Source: Pseudomonas proteolytica (GTDB lineage: Bacteria > Pseudomonadota > Gammaproteobacteria > Pseudomonadales > Pseudomonadaceae). From it: a stretch of 64,000 nt of DNA. Positions 59,321-64,000 of this stretch are shown piece after piece; positions within the stretch are counted from its first letter, which is position 1; each line of letters starts with the position of its first letter. The notes below the pieces were generated by a model. The model was not told where the DNA came from and searched no databases. It saw nothing but the letters and a program-made list of their open reading frames with translations. The translations under genes and the position numbers were made by a program. Where the stretch lies: the NCBI RefSeq assembly GCF_007858275.1, contig NZ_VFEV01000004.1, positions 1-64,000 of the forward strand, written 5' to 3'.

Positions 59321-60589
59321 ATGAACAACACCTCCCCAGCCCGTGCCTGCGGCATCGACTTCGGCACGTCCAACTCCACTGTCGGCTGGATCCGTCCCGG
59401 CATGGAAACGCTTATCGCGCTGGAGGACGACAAGATCACCCTGCCGTCAGTGGTGTTCTTCAACTTCGAAGAACGCCGCCCGGTCTATGGCCGCCTGGCG
59501 CTGCACGAGTACCTGGAAGGCTACGAAGGCCGCCTGATGCGCTCGCTCAAGAGCCTTTTGGGCTCCAAGCTGATCAAGCACGACACCAGCGTGCTGGGCA
59601 CGGCCATGCCGTTCAAGGACCTGCTGGGGCTGTTTATCGGCCAGCTCAAGAACCGCGCCGAAGCCACCGCCGGTCGTGAGTTCGAGGAAGTGGTGCTGGG
59701 CCGCCCGGTATTTTTCGTCGACGACGACCCGATGGCCGACAAAGAGGCCGAAGACACCCTGGTGGACGTGGCCCGCAAGCTCGGCTTCAAGGAAGTTTCG
59801 TTCCAGTACGAGCCGATTGCCGCAGCCTTCGACTACGAGTCCACCATTGAAAAAGAAGAGTTGGTACTGATTGTCGACATCGGCGGCGGTACGTCCGACT
59901 TCTCCCTGGTGCGCCTGTCGCCTGAGCGGCGCCAGCACGACAACCGCCACGACGACATCCTCGCCACCGGCGGCGTGCATATCGGCGGTACCGACTTCGA
60001 CAAACAGCTCTCGCTGGCCGGCATGATGCCGCTGTTCGGCTACGGCAGCCGTATGAAAAGCGGCGCCTACATGCCCACCAGCCACCATATGAACCTGGCC
60101 ACCTGGCACACCATCAACTCGGTGTACTCGCAAAAATCCCAGATTGCGTTGGGCAGCATGCGCTACGACATCGAGGACACCGGTGGCATCGACCGCCTGT
60201 TCAAGCTGATCGAACAGCGCGCCGGGCACTGGCTGGCGATGGAGGTGGAAGAAACCAAGATCCACCTCACCCACGACGATAGCCGCCATGTACCGCTGGA
60301 CCGGGTAGAACCAGGCCTGAGCGTGGAACTGAGCCGCGCCCTGTTCGAGTCCTCCATCGACAACCTGCTGGAGCGGGTGCGCAACAGCGTGACCCAACTG
60401 CTCGACGACGCCTCGGTAGACGTGGCCCAGGTCGACACGGTGTTCTTCACCGGCGGCTCCAGCGGCATCCCGGCCCTGCGCCAGAGCATTTCGGCGATGC
60501 TGCCCAATGCCCAACATGTAGAAGGCAATATCTTCGGCAGCATTGGTAGCGGGTTGGCGATTGAGGCCAGTAAGCGTTATGGCTACTGA
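59321..60589 (+). CDS. short Hsp70-family protein (YegD-like)
   Basis: A 422-aa protein comprising the Hsp70 ATPase fold: GIDFGTSNSTVGWI (phosphate 1), LIVDIGGGTSDFSLVRL (phosphate 2) and FFTGGSSGIPALR (adenosine) are all present. Canonical Hsp70s are about 640 residues; the usual substrate-binding domain and lid are missing, as in YegD. ATG 59321 (MNNTSPARACGIDFG) is preferred to an earlier in-frame codon. The neighbouring J-protein could be its partner, which is inference. Confidence 0.9.
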   Translation: MNNTSPARACGIDFGTSNSTVGWIRPGMETLIALEDDKITLPSVVFFNFEERRPVYGRLALHEYLEGYEGRLMRSLKSLLGSKLIKHDTSVLGTAMPFKDLLGLFIGQLKNRAEATAGREFEEVVLGRPVFFVDDDPMADKEAEDTLVDVARKLGFKEVSFQYEPIAAAFDYESTIEKEELVLIVDIGGGTSDFSLVRLSPERRQHDNRHDDILATGGVHIGGTDFDKQLSLAGMMPLFGYGSRMKSGAYMPTSHHMNLATWHTINSVYSQKSQIALGSMRYDIEDTGGIDRLFKLIEQRAGHWLAMEVEETKIHLTHDDSRHVPLDRVEPGLSVELSRALFESSIDNLLERVRNSVTQLLDDASVDVAQVDTVFFTGGSSGIPALRQSISAMLPNAQHVEGNIFGSIGSGLAIEASKRYGY

Positions 60590-60613
60590 TCTTTAGTTAA
60601 GACTGTGGTGCGG

Positions 60614-60700
60614 CCTTCGCGAGCAAGCCCGCCCACATTTAGATCGAGTTCCGCCTGGGGAATGCAGTCTAAATGTGGGAGCGGGCTTGCTCGCGAAAGG
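60614..60700. repeat. REP pair between the hsp70-like and AI-2E genes
   Basis: CCTTCGCGAGCAAGCCCGC (left, with a 3-bp deletion) and GCGGGCTTGCTCGCGAAAGG are arranged with their GTGGGAG ends inward, as at 54806-54870. Confidence 0.85.
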
Positions 60701-60723
60701 GTCAGTCCAGGCACCCTGAACCC

Positions 60724-61737
60724 TCAGACCATCCCGCCCAGCTTCAACTCACTCTTCAAATACGCATAGTAGATCGGCCCCGCCACCACGCCCGGCAGGC
60801 CGAATGCGGCTTCAAACACCAACATCGCCAACAGCAACTCCCACGACTTGGCACTGATCTGCCCGCCGACGATGCGCGCGTTGAGGAAGTACTCGACCTT
60901 GTGGATCACAATCAGATAACCCAGCGCCGCCACCGCCACCCAGATCGACATCGACAACGCAACGATGGTGATCAGGGTGTTGGACATCAGGTTGCCGATC
61001 ACCGGCAGCAGGCCCAGCAAGAATGTGAGGACGATCAGGGTCTTGGTCAGCGGCAGGTGGATCCCCGCCAACGGCAGCACCACCGCGAGGAATATCCCGG
61101 TGAACACGGTGTTGAGGGCAGCGATTTTGATTTGCGCGAAGACGATGTTGCGAAAAGCCTGGACCAGCAGGTGCAAGCGGTCGAACAGCGCGGCGGCCAG
61201 GGGTTTGCGTTTGGTCAGGTCGGGTACCCGCTGCAGGGCGATGATTGCCCCCAGGACCATGCCGATCAGCAGGGTCACGAACATATGCGCCGCGTCCTTG
61301 CCCACCAGTTGCAGGTCGCTCAGGTGCTTGCTCAACCATTCGCCGATGGCTACGCGAAACTCGGCGGCGCTGGCCGGCAGGTAGGCGTCGAGGAACGGCG
61401 GCAACTGGCCGCGCGCGCGGTCGACCACGCCCATGAATTTATCCAGGGAGGCCCCGGGGTTTTCCGCTTCGTGCAGCAAAAAGCTGATGGCGCCGGCGAA
61501 GATCAGGGTCAGCACGCTGACAATCACGGTACCGAGCAATGCCACCGCCAGCCAACGCGCGCGCCGCCCTTCGATCAGGCGTTGCAGCTGTGGAGTGAGC
61601 ATGTTGACCAGTTCGAAAACCAACAGGCCGGCCAACAGGCTAGGCAGCAGTTTTAACGGCAGGACCAGCAGCAACCCGCCGAAGATGATGATGTAGCTGG
61701 CCAGCAACAACACATGACGCGAAGAAAACGTTGGCAT
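60724..61737 (-). CDS. AI-2E family transporter
   Basis: A 337-aa inner-membrane protein with about seven helices (from LLLASYIIIFGGLLLVLPLKLLPSLLAGLLVFELV to the C-terminal GLPGVVAGPIYYAYLKSEL). The family includes TqsA, an AI-2 exporter in E. coli, and Na+/H+ antiporters; the substrate here is unknown. LLGLLPVIGNLMSNTLI is the conserved segment. Convergent with the hsp70-like gene. Confidence 0.9.
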   Translation of the reverse strand: MPTFSSRHVLLLASYIIIFGGLLLVLPLKLLPSLLAGLLVFELVNMLTPQLQRLIEGRRARWLAVALLGTVIVSVLTLIFAGAISFLLHEAENPGASLDKFMGVVDRARGQLPPFLDAYLPASAAEFRVAIGEWLSKHLSDLQLVGKDAAHMFVTLLIGMVLGAIIALQRVPDLTKRKPLAAALFDRLHLLVQAFRNIVFAQIKIAALNTVFTGIFLAVVLPLAGIHLPLTKTLIVLTFLLGLLPVIGNLMSNTLITIVALSMSIWVAVAALGYLIVIHKVEYFLNARIVGGQISAKSWELLLAMLVFEAAFGLPGVVAGPIYYAYLKSELKLGGMV

Positions 61738-61768
61738 ACAGCCTCTAAACGAACGGCGTTAAAGGACA

Positions 61769-61868
61769 TGTAGGAGCGGGCTCGCCCGCGAAAAACTCAC
61801 GGGCAACGCGTGCATTCAGGATGAGCGCGATACCGTTCACGTTCTTCGCGAGCAAGCTCGCTCCTACA
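61769..61868. repeat. REPIN upstream of the AI-2E gene
   Basis: Facing TGTAGGAGCGGGCTCGCCCG and its partner ending CGAGCAAGCTCGCTCCTACA. The left core has diverged from the right at several positions. Confidence 0.85.
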
Positions 61869-61915
61869 GGTGTAAGGGCTGTGCGAGTGTCGCAGCCTTA
61901 GGTAGTCCGGGGCTA

Positions 61916-62215
61916 TTAATTCTTCAGGCAGGTGCTCATAAAGGTTTTACGCGCATCGCCAGTCAACGCCTTGGTTTTCGCCGATGCGTTGCAGTCCTTC
62001 ATTTTTTGCTGCTGCGGGGTCAGGGTCTTGGCGTCGTTGGCTGCCGGGGCCGAGAGGCAGGTTTTCATGAAGGCCTTGCGCTCGTCGCCCTTCAAGGTCT
62101 TGGTGGTGGCTTCGGCGTTGCAGGTGGTCATTTTGTTTTGCTGGGCAGTGGCCGCAAACCCTTGGGAACAGAGCAGCAGACCGATCATCAACAACGGAAT
62201 ACGCAACATCTTCAT
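61916..62215 (-). CDS. PsiF repeat-containing periplasmic protein
   Basis: A 99-aa secreted protein: signal peptide 1-22 (LLMIGLLLCSQGFAA), then two PsiF repeats (KMTTCNAEATTKTLKGDERKAFMKTCL and KMKDCNASAKTKALTGDARKTFMSTCL), each with two cysteines that may form a disulphide. E. coli PsiF is phosphate-starvation inducible, but function is unknown. GGAG precedes ATG. Confidence 0.93.
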   Translation of the reverse strand: MKMLRIPLLMIGLLLCSQGFAATAQQNKMTTCNAEATTKTLKGDERKAFMKTCLSAPAANDAKTLTPQQQKMKDCNASAKTKALTGDARKTFMSTCLKN

Positions 62216-62286
62216 GGAGTTTTCTCCCTGTTACCACGCCGAGGGGCGCGGCCTCTCCTGCAGTGTAGACAAAGCCTGTTACACCT

Positions 62287-63075
62287 TCACCTGCTACGTA
62301 GATTCGTCCGCCGATACTGCTCCGGCGTGCTGCCGGCCTGGCGCTGGAACATCGCAATAAACGCCGAGGCGGTGCTGTAGCCCAGGTCAAAGGCCACTTC
62401 CTGCACGCTGCGGCTGCTTTCCAGGGCTTCGATGGCCGCAAGAAAGCGCAAGCGCTGGCGCCATTCGCCAAAACTCATGCCCAGTTCCCGCGCAAATTGC
62501 CGGGCCAGGGTGCGTTCGCTGACGTGCACCTGCTGTGCCCACTGCGCCAGCGCGCGGTTGTCTCCAGGATCCACCTGCATGCCTTCAAGCACGCTGAGCA
62601 GGCCGGGACTGCTGGCATAGGGCAGGAAACAATCATGCACCGGCGCCTGCCGGAGTTGGTCCACCAGCACTTGGGCCAGGCGCACGTCGGCCTCGTTGGC
62701 GGGGATGTTGACATCGCGCTCGGCAAAGTCACTGAGGATGGCCTTGAGGATGTTGCTGATGGTCAGGGTGCAGGGCTGCGAGGGCAATTGCTCGCACAAG
62801 GACGGCGCCAGGTACACCGAGCGGTAGACAATCGCCTGGGCGTTGTAGGAACTGTGCTGGGTGTTGGGCGGGATCCACACCGCGTATTGCGGTGGCGACA
62901 TAAACCGGTTGCCGCCCACTTCAAAGCGCATCACGCCACGGGCCGAGTAATCCAGCGAGCCCCAGGCATGCTGATGGCTGGAGGCGCGGCTGTCGGCGGC
63001 AAATTCCGAATAGCGAAAGTACACCGGGGCCGGCAGCACCTCGAAATCGGGCAGGTTGATGTAGGTCTGGGACAT
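62287..63075 (-). CDS. AraC-family transcriptional regulator
   Basis: A 262-aa regulator: an N-terminal cupin-like sensor domain (HQHAWGSLDYSARGVMRFEVGGNRFMSPPQYAVWIPPNTQHSSY, the RmlC-like type) and a C-terminal double helix-turn-helix (about 165-262, SERTLARQFARELGMSFGEWRQRLR ... VAFDLGYSTASAFIAMFQRQAGSTPEQYR). ATG 63075 is preferred to a TTG five codons upstream. It is divergent from an EamA transporter 97 bp away and probably controls it, since inverted boxes lie between them. Confidence 0.92.
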   Translation of the reverse strand: MSQTYINLPDFEVLPAPVYFRYSEFAADSRASSHQHAWGSLDYSARGVMRFEVGGNRFMSPPQYAVWIPPNTQHSSYNAQAIVYRSVYLAPSLCEQLPSQPCTLTISNILKAILSDFAERDVNIPANEADVRLAQVLVDQLRQAPVHDCFLPYASSPGLLSVLEGMQVDPGDNRALAQWAQQVHVSERTLARQFARELGMSFGEWRQRLRFLAAIEALESSRSVQEVAFDLGYSTASAFIAMFQRQAGSTPEQYRRTNLRSR

Positions 63076-63076
63076 G

Positions 63077-63133
63077 TTGTCTGGATCCAAAGGTGGCTTG
63101 GCCGGATTGAAGTATAGGCTTCGATCCAGACAA
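63077..63133. promoter_or_regulatory. pair of inverted 11-bp boxes between araC-type and eamA genes
   Basis: TTGTCTGGATC (63077-63087) and GATCCAGACAA (63123-63133) are exact inverse complements, centres 46 bp apart. One abuts the regulator start codon and the other lies about 40 bp before the transporter start. Candidate operator for the AraC-type protein. Confidence 0.6.
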
Positions 63134-63172
63134 AGGATAATCAGCCTTCACTAACGTTCCTGGTTCCTTGCA

Positions 63173-64000
63173 ATGCAATACGCTTATCCACTGCTGGCCA
63201 TCTTTATCTGGGCCGGCAATACCGTGGTCAACAAACTCGCCGTGGGTTCGATTTTCCCGGCCGAGATCGGCTTTTATCGCTGGCTGCTGGCTGCCATCCT
63301 GTTTACCCCGTTCATGCTCAAGCCGGTCATCGCCAACTGGGCGCTGATCCGCCCCAACCTGGGCAAGATCACCGTGCTTGGCGTGCTCGGCATGGCGGTC
63401 TACCAGAGCCTGGCGTACTACGCCGCGAGCCTGACCAGCGCCACCAATATGGGGATCATCCTGTCGCTGATGCCGTTGATGGCCCTGACCGCGGCCATTA
63501 TCAGCCTCGGCCAGCGCCTGACCTTTGGCGCCCTGACTGGTGCGGTACTGTCGTTTGCCGGGGTCGCGGTGGTCGTCTCGTCCGGCAGCCTCGGCGCGTT
63601 GCTGCAACACGGGGTGAACCTGGGCGACGCGATGATGCTGGTGGCCACCCTGGCCTATGCGATCTACAGCACCCTGCTGAAGAAATGGCAGCTGCGCCTG
63701 CCACCGTTGGTGCTGCTGTATTTGCAGGTGCTGGTGGCGGTGGTGGTGCTGTTTCCGCTGTTCCTGGCCTCGGACAAGGTCGGCCTGGGCCCGTCGAATA
63801 TTGGCCTGGTGGTGTATGCCTGCCTGCTGGCCTCGATGATCGCGCCACTGGCGTGGATGCATTCGGTGAAAAACCTGGGACCGAGCCGGACCACGCTGTT
63901 TTTCAATCTGCTGCCGTTGATCACGGCACTGATTGCAGCGGTGGTGCTCAAGGAGCAGTTGGCGCTGTATCACCTGGTGGGGGGTGTGCTGACGTTGGGT
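63173..64000 (+). CDS. EamA/DMT-family transporter, 3' end outside the window
   Basis: The reading frame is open from ATG 63173 to the window edge (276 codons, no stop). It encodes a ten-helix drug/metabolite transporter: MQYAYPLLAIFIWAGNTVVNKLAVG, GMAVYQSLAYYAASLTSATNMGIILSLMPLMALTAAIISLGQRLTFGA in the first EamA half, and APLAWMHSVKNLGPSRTTLFFNLLPLITALIAAVVLKEQL in the second. A typical protein is about 290-310 aa, so only a short tail is missing. The exported compound is unknown. Confidence 0.9.
   Translation, partial: MQYAYPLLAIFIWAGNTVVNKLAVGSIFPAEIGFYRWLLAAILFTPFMLKPVIANWALIRPNLGKITVLGVLGMAVYQSLAYYAASLTSATNMGIILSLMPLMALTAAIISLGQRLTFGALTGAVLSFAGVAVVVSSGSLGALLQHGVNLGDAMMLVATLAYAIYSTLLKKWQLRLPPLVLLYLQVLVAVVVLFPLFLASDKVGLGPSNIGLVVYACLLASMIAPLAWMHSVKNLGPSRTTLFFNLLPLITALIAAVVLKEQLALYHLVGGVLTLG

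Overview
The window is a 64-kb piece of a Pseudomonas chromosome, most likely from the P. fluorescens group. Three things point there. The housekeeping gene order matches the P. aeruginosa PAO1 speA-to-ureC region as I remember it. The proteins (GcbA, CtpL, RetS, Fis, UrtA-E, OprC) are Pseudomonas-type. The intergenic gaps are full of fluorescens-group REP/REPIN palindromes (cores like GTGGGAGCGGGCTTGCTCGCGAA). I see no rRNA, tRNA, CRISPR array, insertion sequence or prophage.

Region 1 (0-22 kb) is core. In order: speA, an eIF1/SUI1 homologue, a NUDIX hydrolase, a DUF2333 protein, the diguanylate cyclase gcbA, chemoreceptor ctpL, aroQ-accB-accC (DHQ dehydratase and acetyl-CoA carboxylase), prmA, a zinc-ribbon/DUF3426 membrane protein, dusB-fis, purH, purD, the hybrid kinase retS and a MarC-family membrane protein.

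Region 2 (22-46.2 kb) is accessory relative to PAO1, where the MarC gene (PA4857) directly precedes urtA (PA4858). It holds an unrecognised 260-aa gene; an aerobic cobalamin cluster (cobJ-cobI-cobH-cobG, divergent from cobL-cobK, with no cbiD between the last two); a lone HigA-type antitoxin-like regulator behind nested inverted repeats; a copper-uptake cluster (DUF2946, PCu(A)C, DUF2946, OprC-like receptor, PepSY reductase-like protein with a His/Met loop); and a TonB receptor plus FecCD-type ABC transporter behind a near-consensus Zur box, so probably zinc-metallophore uptake. It ends with a 1964-residue cytoplasmic-looking protein made of nine degenerate tandem units of about 215 residues, the most unusual object in the window.

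Region 3 (46.2-57.9 kb) is urea nitrogen acquisition: a sigma-54 promoter with NtrC-like sites, urtABCDE (urea ABC transporter), then ureD-ureA-GNAT-GNAT-ureB-ureC, a Rho-independent terminator, and a soluble histidine kinase.

Region 4 (57.9-64 kb) has divergent cbpA (DnaJ-like) and a short Hsp70, an AI-2E family transporter, a PsiF-repeat protein, and an AraC regulator divergent from an EamA transporter that runs off the window end. Two inverted 11-bp boxes lie between that last pair.
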